From assembly GCA_037444185.1 (NCBI GenBank), contig JBBIMW010000018.1, positions 1 through 42,432 on the forward strand: a stretch of DNA of 42,432 bases. Direction: 5' to 3'. The notes beneath the pieces are model-generated. The model was not told where the DNA came from. It saw nothing but the letters and a program-made list of their open reading frames with translations, and ran no database searches. Positions 32,272 through 41,119 of the stretch are shown here, piece after piece (position 1 is the first letter of the stretch; every line of letters starts with the position of its first letter). The DNA is from JAILZP01 sp037444185 (lineage in GTDB: Bacteria > Bacillota > Desulfotomaculia > Desulfotomaculales > Desulfocucumaceae). The position numbers and the translations under genes were made by a program.

Positions 32272-33477
32272 CTACCTGAGTCCCGACTGTTTTTCCATCA
32301 AGGCCCTGACCTTGAGCGGCAGGCCGAACAGATTTATAAAACCCTCTGCGTCCTTCTGGCTGTACATTTCATCCCGGCTGAAGGTGGCCAGTTCTTTGTT
32401 GTAAAGGGAATACGGCGAGGTGGTTCCGGCGGGTGTGCAGTTGCCTTTATACAACTTCATCCTGACCCTGCCGGTGACCGTCCTCTGGGTGACGTCAACA
32501 AAGGCGTCCAGGGCTTCCCGCAGAGGAGAGAACCAGACCCCGTCGTAAACCAGCCCGGCATACCTGGCGGCCGCCATCTCCTTGAATTGCATTGTTATTC
32601 TGTCCAGGGTGAGGCGCTCCAGCTCCCTGTGGGCCAGCCAAAGTATGGTGCCCCCGGGGGTTTCGTACACCCCCCTGGACTTCATGCCCACCAGCCTGTT
32701 TTCCACCATGTCCACAATCCCGATGCCGTTGGCCCCGCCCACGGCGTTGAGTTTTTCCACCAGGGACACCGGGTCGGTCTCCCGGCCGTCCAGATTTACG
32801 GGGATGCCGGATACAAAGCCTATTTCCACATAAGTGGGCTTGTCCGGCGCTTTTTCCGGGGGAACGGTAAGCAGCAGCACATCGTCCGGGGCCTCCAGGG
32901 ACGGATCCTCCAGGTCCCCTCCCTCGTGGCTCAAGTGCCATATATTGCGGTCCATGCTGTAGGGCCGGTCCTTTGTCACCGGCACCGGTATACCCCTGGC
33001 ACCGGCATAGTCGATGGCGTCCTCCCGGGAACGGATTTCCCACTCCCTCCAGGGAGCCACAATTTTCAGGTCCGGATTCAGGGCCTTTACGGTCAGCTCG
33101 AAGCGAACCTGGTCATTGCCCTTGCCGGTGGCCCCGTGGGCCACCGCCTCGGCCCCCTCCTTCCCGGCCACCTCCACCAGCTTCTTGGCGATGAGGGGAC
33201 GGGCCATGGAGGTGCCCAGCAGATATTTGCCCTCGTAAAGGGCCCCGGCCCTGAGGGTGGGAAATATGTAATCCTCTACGAATTCCCTCTTCACGTCCTC
33301 TATATATATTTTCCGGGCACCGCTGGCAATGGCCTTGGCCTCCAGGGGATCAAGCTCCCCGCCCTGGCCCAGGTCCGCCACCATGGCTATGACCTCATAG
33401 CCGTAGTTTTCCTTAAGCCAGGGAATAATAATGGAGGTGTCCAGCCCCCCGGAGTAGGCCAGCACTATTTTTTTCAC
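32272..33477 (-). CDS. argG: Argininosuccinate synthase
   Basis: 401 residues with the N-type ATP pyrophosphatase loop AYSGGLDTS at the start, HGATGKGNDQVRFE, and the citrulline/aspartate region YSMDRNIWHLSHEGGDLEDP. It joins citrulline and aspartate with ATP to argininosuccinate. The GTG start at 33477 has AAGGAG 11 bases upstream. It follows argF by 18 bases and is the last gene of the argC-led operon before the terminator. Confidence 0.97.
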   Translation of the reverse strand: MKKIVLAYSGGLDTSIIIPWLKENYGYEVIAMVADLGQGGELDPLEAKAIASGARKIYIEDVKREFVEDYIFPTLRAGALYEGKYLLGTSMARPLIAKKLVEVAGKEGAEAVAHGATGKGNDQVRFELTVKALNPDLKIVAPWREWEIRSREDAIDYAGARGIPVPVTKDRPYSMDRNIWHLSHEGGDLEDPSLEAPDDVLLLTVPPEKAPDKPTYVEIGFVSGIPVNLDGRETDPVSLVEKLNAVGGANGIGIVDMVENRLVGMKSRGVYETPGGTILWLAHRELERLTLDRITMQFKEMAAARYAGLVYDGVWFSPLREALDAFVDVTQRTVTGRVRMKLYKGNCTPAGTTSPYSLYNKELATFSRDEMYSQKDAEGFINLFGLPLKVRALMEKQSGLR

Positions 33478-33495
33478 TTGTCATTCAACTCCTTC

Positions 33496-34437
33496 TCACA
33501 TTATCAGCGACATGATAGCCTTTTGCACGTGCAATCTGTTTTCCGCCTCGTCCCAGACCGCTGAATGCGGCCCGTCTATAACCTCCGCCGTCACCTCTTC
33601 CCCCCGGTGGGCGGGCAGGCAGTGCAAGAATATGAAGTCTTTTTTGGCATATTTTACTAGATTCCTGTTAACCTGATAGGGGGCAAAAATCACGGCCCTT
33701 TCTTCATATTCAGCCTCCTGGCCCATGCTGGCCCACACGTCTGTGACCACCACATCGGCATCCACCACGGCTTCCACAGGGTCTGTAAGAATGCGTACGA
33801 CGGCGCCTGTCTCCCGGGCGTCCTCCAGGGCGGCGGAAACAATCCCGGGCCGTGGTTTATAGCCGCCGGGGGAGGCCACGCTGATGTTCACGCCGGTTTT
33901 GGCGCAGCCGAAAAGTAAGGAATGGGCCACATTGTTGCCGTCCCCCACATAGGCCAGCTTCAGCCCGGCCAGCCTTCCCTTCACCCGCCTGACGGTCTGC
34001 AGGTCCGCCAGCACCTGGCACGGATGCAGCAGATCCGTAAGGCCGTTAATCACAGGGATGTCCGCGTGGAGGGCCAGTTCCTCCACATCCGACTGGGAAT
34101 AGGTCCTGATCATTATGCCGTCCAGGTACCTGGCCAGTGCCCTGGCGGTGTCGGCGACGCTTTCGCCCCGCCCCAGCTGCAGATCCGATGCGCTTAGAAA
34201 CAGTCCGTACCCGCCCAGCTGGTATATTCCCACTTCGAAGGAAACCCTGGTCCGGGTGGAGGATTTCTGAAAGATCATACCCAAAGTCTTGCCCTTCAAA
34301 TACTGGTGCGGTTCACCCCTCTTCTGCATATCCCGGAGAATATCGGCGGTGTCCAGGATCAGCTCGATCTCCTCCGGCTTATAGTGGTGGAGAGAAAGTA
34401 GATCCCGGCCGCGCAACAGGTCAGGCAGTTTTTGCAA
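33496..34437 (-). CDS. argF: Ornithine carbamoyltransferase
   Basis: 313 residues with the carbamoyl-phosphate loop SSTRTRVSFE, the HPCQ motif in LLHPCQVLADLQT, and the ornithine-site HCLPAHRGEEVT. It makes citrulline from ornithine and carbamoyl phosphate, the latter from the neighbouring CarB with a CarA encoded elsewhere. The start is TTG 34437, preceded by AAGGG with 9-base spacing; it begins 15 bases after the carB stop. Confidence 0.97.
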   Translation of the reverse strand: MQKLPDLLRGRDLLSLHHYKPEEIELILDTADILRDMQKRGEPHQYLKGKTLGMIFQKSSTRTRVSFEVGIYQLGGYGLFLSASDLQLGRGESVADTARALARYLDGIMIRTYSQSDVEELALHADIPVINGLTDLLHPCQVLADLQTVRRVKGRLAGLKLAYVGDGNNVAHSLLFGCAKTGVNISVASPGGYKPRPGIVSAALEDARETGAVVRILTDPVEAVVDADVVVTDVWASMGQEAEYEERAVIFAPYQVNRNLVKYAKKDFIFLHCLPAHRGEEVTAEVIDGPHSAVWDEAENRLHVQKAIMSLIM

Positions 34438-34452
34438 TTACAGTCACCCTTT

Positions 34453-35345
34453 CTACATAAAAACCCCAGCAGCAAATTCATTCATGTTCACCGGATGCGG
34501 CTCCTCCCCCCGTCCCAAGCTTTCCAGCACCCAGGCCAGTGCCCTGGCGGTATCCAGTGAAGTCAGGCACGGCACCCTGTATTCCGAAGCCGTCCTTCTC
34601 AGATTGAAGCCCGGCTTACCGGGAATTTTGCCTTTGGTGGGGGTGTTTATCACCAGGCTGACAGCCCCGGAACGGACCATGGCCACCGGATCCCCCGCCT
34701 CCTCCACACTGAAGCCCGCCCCGGCCAAAGATTCGGCTGTGCCCTTGGTGGCAAAAAGCCTGAACCCCATTTCCCGGTAGCGGCCGATAACGGGCAGGGC
34801 CTCTTCCTTATCGCGGTCCGCCAGGGAAACCAGCACTGATCCGGCGGGCACTATTTTCAGTCCCGACGAAATCATGGCCTTGTATAGGGCCAGCGGAAAC
34901 GACCGGTCGATTCCCATCACCTCGCCGGTGGACTTCATTTCCGGACCCAGGGAGGTTTCCACCAGGCCCAGCTTGTCGAAGGAAAACACCGGGGCCTTGA
35001 CAGTAACCAGACGGGGGAGGGGAGCCAGCCCGCTGTGGTAGCCCATGGACGCAATGCTTCTGCCCAGCATGGCCCTGGTGGCNNNNNNNNNNNNNNNNNN
35101 NNNNNNNNAACCATGGGCACACCGGTGACCTTGCTCAGCACCGGGACCGTCCTGGATGCCCTGGGGTTCACTTCCAGCACGCAGATTCCATCCTCAGCCA
35201 CCACAAACTGTATGTTGATCAGCCCGCACACCTTGAGGGCCCTCCCGATTCGCAGGGTATAGTCCACTATGGCCTCCAGATCTTTTTCGCTCAACGACTG
35301 CGGGGGATAGACGGCGATGCTGTCCCCCGAATGAACGCCGGCCCC
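34453..35345 (-). CDS. carB: Carbamoyl phosphate synthase large subunit, 3' segment after an in-frame TAG
   Basis: Continues the carB frame past the TAG at 35346-35348. Seventy-nine codons (AGVHSGDSIAVYPPQSLSEKD to VTGVPMV) lead to the N gap, and after it ATRAMLGRSIASMGYH runs to the stop at 34453. The last part is the C-terminal MGS-like allosteric domain (about the last 130 residues). Related proteins have two residues between PMV and ATR, so six bases would restore the frame. With the upstream part this gives about 1066 residues, the normal CarB length. The gene is probably intact in the organism or broken only by the TAG. Confidence 0.85.
35083..35108. other. Assembly gap of 26 N within carB
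   Basis: The flanking codons (…VPMV before, ATRAML… after) are both in good carB frame. The conserved family sequence leaves room for only two residues, so the 26 N cannot be the true length. Confidence 0.95.
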
Positions 35346-37673
35346 CTAGACGTGCTCCATGATGCCCGGAATGTAAATGTCCTTCCCGTCGCCGACGGCG
35401 TCCACCTCCACCTCCCTGCCCCGGATATATTTGTCAATCAGCACCGGGTGCTTCGGGGACACCCGGACTGCTGATTCCATGTATTTTAAAAGTTCGTTGT
35501 CACTGTGCACTATCTCCATGGCCCGGCCGCCCAGCACGTAGGAAGGTCTCACCAGCGCCGGGTAGCCCAGCCCCCGGGCGATTTCCAGCGCCCCCTGGAG
35601 AGTGAAGGCGGTGCCGCCCTCGCTCTGGGGAATATTCAGAGATCGTAGCAAATCGCCGAATTTTTCCCTGTCCTCGGCGATGTCTATACACTCCACCGGG
35701 GTGCCCAATATCCCGACTCCATTTTGGGCCAGATCGCCGGCCAGATTTATGGCGGTCTGGCCACCGAACTGCACCACCACTCCGTGGGGCTTCTCCCTGT
35801 CAATAACATTCAAAACATCTTCCACCGTCAGCGGCTCGAAATAAAGCTTGTCTGAAGTGTCGAAGTCCGTGCTTACGGTTTCGGGGTTGTTATTAAGGAT
35901 TATTGACTCCACACCTTCGGCCTGCAACCCCCACACCGAGTGCACCGAGCAATAGTCAAACTCAATCCCCTGCCCGATCCTGATGGGGCCGGAACCCAAA
36001 ACCAGCACTTTTTTGCGGCCCGTGGTTCCCACCTCGTCCTCTTCCTCGTAGGAAGAGTAATAGTAGGGTGTGGACGACTCGAATTCTGCGGAACAAGTGT
36101 CCACCACCTTGTATGTGGGCGTGATTCCATATTTTTTCCGGAGGGATCTCACCTCTCCAGGGCTGGCGCCGGTGAGGCGGGCCACCTGGCTGTCGGATAT
36201 TCCCATCTCCTTGGCCTTTCTCAATAATTCGGGGGTCGCCGGCCAGCCCTGGGCCCTCAATTCCCCCTCCATGACCACTATATTCTTTATCTTTTCCAGA
36301 AAAAAATAGTCTATACTGGTTAACTGGAATATTTCCCGCATGGCCCAAAACCTTCTGAAGGCCTCGGCAACGGCAAAAATCCTCTCATCGTCGGCCCTGG
36401 CCAGCCTGTTCTCCAGATCCATCTCACTCCAGCCCGCCGAACCTTTCAGACCAAGACCGTCCACCCCCGTTTCCAAGGACCTGACGGCCTTCATCAGGGC
36501 CCCCTCAAAAGTACGGTCTATGGCCATGACCTCACCGGTGGCCTTCATCTGGGTTCCCAGGGTGCGGTCGGCACTGTCGAATTTATCGAAGGGCCAGCGG
36601 GGTATTTTCACCACCACGTAATCCAGGGTGGGCTCGAAGCAGGCCCTGCTTTTTCCGGTGACCGGGTTTATTATCTCATCCAGGTTCAGCCCCACCGCTA
36701 TCTTGGCCGCCATCTTGGCTATGGGATAGCCGGTGGCTTTGGAGGCCAGGGCGCTGGAACGGCTGACCCGGGGGTTCACCTCTATAACATAATAATTGAA
36801 GCTGTATGGATCCAGGGCAAACTGCACATTACAGCCCCCCTCAACCCCCAGGGTTCTGATTATCTTCAGGGAAGCACTGCGCAGCATCTGGTACTCCTTG
36901 TCGGACAGAGTCTGGGACGGCGCCACCACGATGCTGTCACCGGTATGAACACCAACCGGGTCTATATTCTCCATGTTGCATACGGTGATACAATTGTCCG
37001 CGCCGTCCCGCATCACCTCGTACTCTATTTCCTTCCAGCCGGCCACGCTGCGCTCCAGCAGCACCTGACCGATCATACTCATCTTAAGACCCCTGCTCAC
37101 TATACTCACCAGCTGTTCCCGGTTCTCCGCCATGCCGCCCCCGGTGCCCCCCAGGGTATAGGCGGGGCGGACAATTACCGGGAAGCCCGAGCGATTCACG
37201 AACTCCCCGGCCTCTTCCAGGGAGGTGACGATGGCGCTCTCAGGCACCGGCTCCCCGATGGACAGCATGGTCTCCTTGAACAATTCCCTGTCTTCAGCTT
37301 TTTTTATCGTTTCCAGGGAAGTTCCCAGAAGTTCAACGCCGTGTTTTTCAAGCACGCCCTTTTCCGCCAGCTCCACCGCCAAATTCAGCCCGGTCTGCCC
37401 CCCCAGGGTGGGCAAAAGCCCTTCTGGGCGTTCCCTTTCCATCACCGAAGCCACGCTCTGCCAGGTAAGGGGCTCTATATACACTTGATGGGCAATGCCG
37501 GTGTCGGTCATAATGGTGGCCGGGTTGGAGTTGACCAGCACCACCTCCACTCCTTCTTCGGAAAGGGCCTTGCAGGCCTGGGTCCCCGCGTAGTCGAACT
37601 CTGCGGCCTGGCCTATGACAATGGGGCCGGATCCTATGACCAACACTTTATTAATGTCGCTTCGCCTGGGCAA
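35346..37673 (-). CDS. carB: Carbamoyl phosphate synthase large subunit, 5' segment
   Basis: 775 residues from TTG 37673 (AAGGAGG, 6-base spacing) to an in-frame TAG at 35346-35348. It covers the first ATP-grasp half (RRSDINKVLVIGSGPIVIGQ, EVNPRVSRSSALASKATGYP), the oligomerisation domain and the start of the second ATP-grasp half (KKVLVLGSGPIRIGQG, FGGQTAINLA). The stop falls in the conserved GIMEHV(E)xAGVHSGDS stretch, in place of a Glu codon. Reading continues in frame beyond it. The enzyme needs the glutaminase CarA, which is absent here; argD ends only 22 bases upstream. Confidence 0.92.
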   Translation of the reverse strand: MPRRSDINKVLVIGSGPIVIGQAAEFDYAGTQACKALSEEGVEVVLVNSNPATIMTDTGIAHQVYIEPLTWQSVASVMERERPEGLLPTLGGQTGLNLAVELAEKGVLEKHGVELLGTSLETIKKAEDRELFKETMLSIGEPVPESAIVTSLEEAGEFVNRSGFPVIVRPAYTLGGTGGGMAENREQLVSIVSRGLKMSMIGQVLLERSVAGWKEIEYEVMRDGADNCITVCNMENIDPVGVHTGDSIVVAPSQTLSDKEYQMLRSASLKIIRTLGVEGGCNVQFALDPYSFNYYVIEVNPRVSRSSALASKATGYPIAKMAAKIAVGLNLDEIINPVTGKSRACFEPTLDYVVVKIPRWPFDKFDSADRTLGTQMKATGEVMAIDRTFEGALMKAVRSLETGVDGLGLKGSAGWSEMDLENRLARADDERIFAVAEAFRRFWAMREIFQLTSIDYFFLEKIKNIVVMEGELRAQGWPATPELLRKAKEMGISDSQVARLTGASPGEVRSLRKKYGITPTYKVVDTCSAEFESSTPYYYSSYEEEDEVGTTGRKKVLVLGSGPIRIGQGIEFDYCSVHSVWGLQAEGVESIILNNNPETVSTDFDTSDKLYFEPLTVEDVLNVIDREKPHGVVVQFGGQTAINLAGDLAQNGVGILGTPVECIDIAEDREKFGDLLRSLNIPQSEGGTAFTLQGALEIARGLGYPALVRPSYVLGGRAMEIVHSDNELLKYMESAVRVSPKHPVLIDKYIRGREVEVDAVGDGKDIYIPGIMEHV

Positions 37674-37695
37674 TTTTTTCCTCCTTCCGGGGGAA

Positions 37696-38889
37696 TCAGT
37701 ATTTTTCCTTTATGGACTGGTCAAGGATGCCAACCGCCCGGTCCACGTCATCCCCGGTGATGATCAGCGGGGGCAGGAACCTCAGCACATTGTTATTCAC
37801 GCAGTTGATCAAAAGACCCCTTCGCCGGCAACCATCCACAATATCTCGCCCGTCCGCCATAAGCTCCATTCCCAGCATCAGCCCCCTGCCCCGCACCTCC
37901 GCCACGAGGGGGTGGCGCTCCTTCAATTCCATAAGCCTCCCTCTGAAATACTCCCCCACCCTGGCGGCGTTTTCCACCACACCGCGGCTGATCAGCTGTT
38001 CCACCACCGCCAGGCCGGCGGCACAGGCCAGGGGATTGCCCCCGAAGGTGGAGGCGTGATCCCCCGGCGCAAAAGCAGAAGCCGCCTCCTCCCCGGCCAC
38101 CATGGCGCCGATGGGGAATCCCCCGCCCAGGGCCTTGGCCAGGGTAATTACATCCGGCTCCACCCCGTAGTGCTGATAGGCCATGAATTTTCCAGTCCTG
38201 CCCAAACCGCACTGCACTTCGTCAAATATCAAGAGCATGTCCCTCCGGCTGCACAGTTCCCTCACCGCATGCAGGTAGTCCGGCCCGGCCTCGTTTATGC
38301 CCCCTTCGCCCTGGATCGGCTCCAGCATTACCGCGCAGGTGGCGGCGCCCACCGCCTCCCGGAGAGCTTCCAAATCGTTTAGCGGCACATAGCGGAACCC
38401 CTGGGGCAGCGGTTCGAATCCCTGCTGGTACTTTGCCTGCCCGGTGGCCGCAATGGTGGCCAGGGTGCGGCCATGAAAGGACTTCAACGCAGTGACAATT
38501 CCGTACCTTTCCGCATACCCGCGCATCCTGGCATATTTCCGGGCCAGCTTGATGGCCGCCTCATTGGCCTCGGCGCCGCTGTTGCAGAAGAAAACCTTGT
38601 CCCCGCACGTATTCTCCGCCAGCACCCTGGCCAACTTCACCTGGGGCTCAATATGATACAAGTTGGACACGTGCATCAGTGTGCCGGCCTGTTCCGAAAC
38701 GGCCTGCACCACCGCGGGATGACAGTGACCCAGGGAGTTCACCGCCAGTCCGCCCACAAAATCCAGGTATTCCCGGCCGTCGGCATCCCACACCCGGGCG
38801 CCTTCGCCCCTGACCAGGGCCAGCGGTATACGGCCGTACGTCCTCATCACCCAGCGGTCGCCGGCTTCGATTATTTCAGCGGTATTCAC
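37696..38889 (-). CDS. argD: Acetylornithine aminotransferase
   Basis: 398 residues of class III PLP aminotransferases: FCNSGAEANEAAIKLAR, SFHGRT, FDEVQCGLGRTG, and the PLP lysine in TLAKALGGGFPIGA. It converts N-acetylglutamate semialdehyde to N-acetylornithine. The ATG at 38898 touches AGGAG directly, so I chose GTG 38889 with 9-base spacing. argB ends 20 bases upstream and carB starts 22 bases downstream. Confidence 0.96.
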   Translation of the reverse strand: MNTAEIIEAGDRWVMRTYGRIPLALVRGEGARVWDADGREYLDFVGGLAVNSLGHCHPAVVQAVSEQAGTLMHVSNLYHIEPQVKLARVLAENTCGDKVFFCNSGAEANEAAIKLARKYARMRGYAERYGIVTALKSFHGRTLATIAATGQAKYQQGFEPLPQGFRYVPLNDLEALREAVGAATCAVMLEPIQGEGGINEAGPDYLHAVRELCSRRDMLLIFDEVQCGLGRTGKFMAYQHYGVEPDVITLAKALGGGFPIGAMVAGEEAASAFAPGDHASTFGGNPLACAAGLAVVEQLISRGVVENAARVGEYFRGRLMELKERHPLVAEVRGRGLMLGMELMADGRDIVDGCRRRGLLINCVNNNVLRFLPPLIITGDDVDRAVGILDQSIKEKY

Positions 38890-38909
38890 ACATACCATCT
38901 CCTGAATTC

Positions 38910-39806
38910 CTATTCCACCACCATGGTGCCTATTCCCTTGTCGGTAAATATCTCCAGCAGCATACAGTGCGGCACCCTGCCATCCAGTATGTGGGTGGTC
39001 CGCACCCCTCCTTCCAGGGCCCTGACACAGCACTCCACTTTCGGGATCATGCCCCCGCCGATTATCCCCCGGTCCGTCAATGCCGGCACTTCAGCCCTGT
39101 GCACAACGGATATCAGGCTCCCCGGATCCTTTATGTCCTCCAGAATACCCTCTACATCAGTGAGTATAATCAGCTTGTCGGCCCCAAGGGCCACCGCCAT
39201 GGCGCTGGCGGCGGTATCCGCGTTGACGTTGTAGCTCTCCCCCGTCCTCCCCGCCGCCACCGGGGCCACCACCGGAATGTAGCCCTCCCGTATCAGTGTG
39301 GAAACTATGTCCGGGTTCACCCCGGCAATTTCCCCCACATAGCCTATGTCCACCATCTCCGTGACTCCGTCGGTTCTTCTCACCAGGCCCCGCTTTTTTT
39401 CAGCCGACAGCAGATCGGCGTCCCTTCCGGACAGCCCCACCGCCCGGCCGCCGAAACTGTTTATGCGGGCCACAATGTCCTTGTTGATTTTACCGGCCAA
39501 CACCATCTCCACTATTTCCATGGTCTCCAGGTCAGTCACCCGGAGACCGCCGACGAAACTGGAACTGATGTTCACCCTTTTCAGCATGCCGGTAATCTCA
39601 GGCCCTCCCCCGTGCACTATCACGGGGTGCATGCCTACATACTTCATCAGCACCACATCCGTGAGCACCGCCTGTTTTAATTCGTCATTGATCATGGCGT
39701 GCCCGCCGTATTTGATCACCACCGTTTTACCGTAAAACTTTTTGATGTATGGCAGGGCCTCCACCAAAACCAGAGCTTTGTCCAAAGCACTTGACAATTG
39801 GCTCAC
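38910..39806 (-). CDS. argB: Acetylglutamate kinase
   Basis: 298 residues of the amino acid kinase family, with KYGGHAM, HGGGPEI, the SGRDADL loop and NVNADTAASAMAVALGADKLIILTDVEG. The N-terminal extension (ALDKALVLVEALPYIKKFYGKT) is typical of arginine-sensitive, hexameric enzymes. It phosphorylates N-acetylglutamate. The GTG start at 39806 is only loosely supported (AAAGG 3 bases before it); a TTG three codons later is possible. Confidence 0.96.
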   Translation of the reverse strand: MSQLSSALDKALVLVEALPYIKKFYGKTVVIKYGGHAMINDELKQAVLTDVVLMKYVGMHPVIVHGGGPEITGMLKRVNISSSFVGGLRVTDLETMEIVEMVLAGKINKDIVARINSFGGRAVGLSGRDADLLSAEKKRGLVRRTDGVTEMVDIGYVGEIAGVNPDIVSTLIREGYIPVVAPVAAGRTGESYNVNADTAASAMAVALGADKLIILTDVEGILEDIKDPGSLISVVHRAEVPALTDRGIIGGGMIPKVECCVRALEGGVRTTHILDGRVPHCMLLEIFTDKGIGTMVVE

Positions 39807-39864
39807 ACGCCTTTCCGCATATCTGTCACAGACCCCCGCGCCGCATAAATGCCAGGGGCACAGT

Positions 39865-41073
39865 TTATGTTCTGTAACTGCCGTTTATTTTCACATACTC
39901 ATAGGTCAAGTCGCAACCCCAGGCCGTGGCCCCGTGCGTTCCCCGCCTGAAATCAATCAGCACCTGCACGTCCCTCCGGGCCAGGACCCGGGCCGCCAGT
40001 TCCTCGTCGAAGTCCAGGGCCTCACCTCTCCCGGCCACCTGGACCTCACCCAGATATATGTCCACGCACCGGGGGTCGAAATCCGCCCCGGAATACCCCG
40101 CGGCGCACATTATCCTTCCCCAGTTGGCGTCCCCGCCGAAAACCGCCGCCTTGAACAGGCTGGACGAGGCCACTCCCCGGGCCGCCAGCCTGGCGTCCCT
40201 CTCACTGGCGGCATTGACCACCCGGACCTCGATGAATTTGGTGGCTCCCTCCCCGTCCCTGGCCACCGCCTTGGCCAATACGGCGCAAACCTCAGTCAGG
40301 GCGTCCCGGAAAGCCAGGCTTTCCCTGTCGCCCCCCCGCATCTCCGGGCCTCCCGCCAAGCCGTTGGCCAGTATCAACACCATATCGTTGGTGCTGGTAT
40401 CCCCGTCCACGGTAATCATGTTGAAGCTCCTGTCCACGGCGTGCAGCAGACAGTCTTTGAGGTACGCCGGTGACACCGCCGCGTCGGTGGTAATAAAGCA
40501 CAGCATGGTGGCCAGGTCGGGATGGATCATTCCCGACCCCTTGGCCATGCCCCCCACCGTCACCTTCCCGCCGCCCGGATCAAAGCACAATGCATGCTGC
40601 TTGAGTTCGGTGTCCGTGGTCATTATGGCCTCGGCGGCCTCCCGGCCGCCCTTTTCGCTCAGGGCCGCCACCGCCGCGCCGATTCCCGGAATAATCCTCT
40701 CCATGGGCATGGGCCGGCCAATTACCCCGGTGGAGGCCACCAGTACGCCCTCTTCCGCTATGCCCAACAGCCTGGCCGCCTCCCCGGCCATGGCCCTGGC
40801 GTCCTCCATGCCCCGGCCGCCGGTGCAGGCGTTGGCGTTGCCGCTGTTCACCACCAGGGCCCTGGCCCTTCCGGACTTCAACCTCTCCATATTCAAAAGC
40901 ACCGGGGCGGCTTTGACCACATTGGCGGTGAATACCCCCGCCGCAGCGGCGTCACATTCGGAAAAAACCACCGCAATATCCTTTTTGCCCACGTACTTTA
41001 CCCCGGCGGCCACCCCGGAAGCCTTAAAGCCGACCGCCGCGGCAACCCCCCCCTGAACAAATTCAAATTTCAC
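39865..41073 (-). CDS. argJ: Bifunctional ornithine acetyltransferase/N-acetylglutamate synthase
   Basis: About 402 residues. The autoproteolysis site is Ala188-Thr189 in HPDLATMLCF; Thr189 becomes the N-terminal nucleophile of the beta chain. TGVIGRPMPM (oxyanion region), TVDGDTSTND and the terminal KINGSYRT are all family-typical. It moves the acetyl group from N-acetylornithine to glutamate and may use acetyl-CoA as well, which fits the absence of argA here. I chose GTG 41073 (VKFEFVQGGV) with AAGGTG 6 bases upstream; the open frame further up is not needed. Confidence 0.96.
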   Translation of the reverse strand: MKFEFVQGGVAAAVGFKASGVAAGVKYVGKKDIAVVFSECDAAAAGVFTANVVKAAPVLLNMERLKSGRARALVVNSGNANACTGGRGMEDARAMAGEAARLLGIAEEGVLVASTGVIGRPMPMERIIPGIGAAVAALSEKGGREAAEAIMTTDTELKQHALCFDPGGGKVTVGGMAKGSGMIHPDLATMLCFITTDAAVSPAYLKDCLLHAVDRSFNMITVDGDTSTNDMVLILANGLAGGPEMRGGDRESLAFRDALTEVCAVLAKAVARDGEGATKFIEVRVVNAASERDARLAARGVASSSLFKAAVFGGDANWGRIMCAAGYSGADFDPRCVDIYLGEVQVAGRGEALDFDEELAARVLARRDVQVLIDFRRGTHGATAWGCDLTYEYVKINGSYRT

Positions 41074-41119
41074 AAAAAACACCTTCCACCAAAATGTATT
41101 GAAAACTCCAGCCCCCAAA

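Noticed and set aside
35346..35348. TAG as a pyrrolysine codon
   Set aside because: The position is a conserved Glu in carbamoyl phosphate synthase, not a known Pyl site, and it lies near an assembly gap. An error or simple mutation is more likely.
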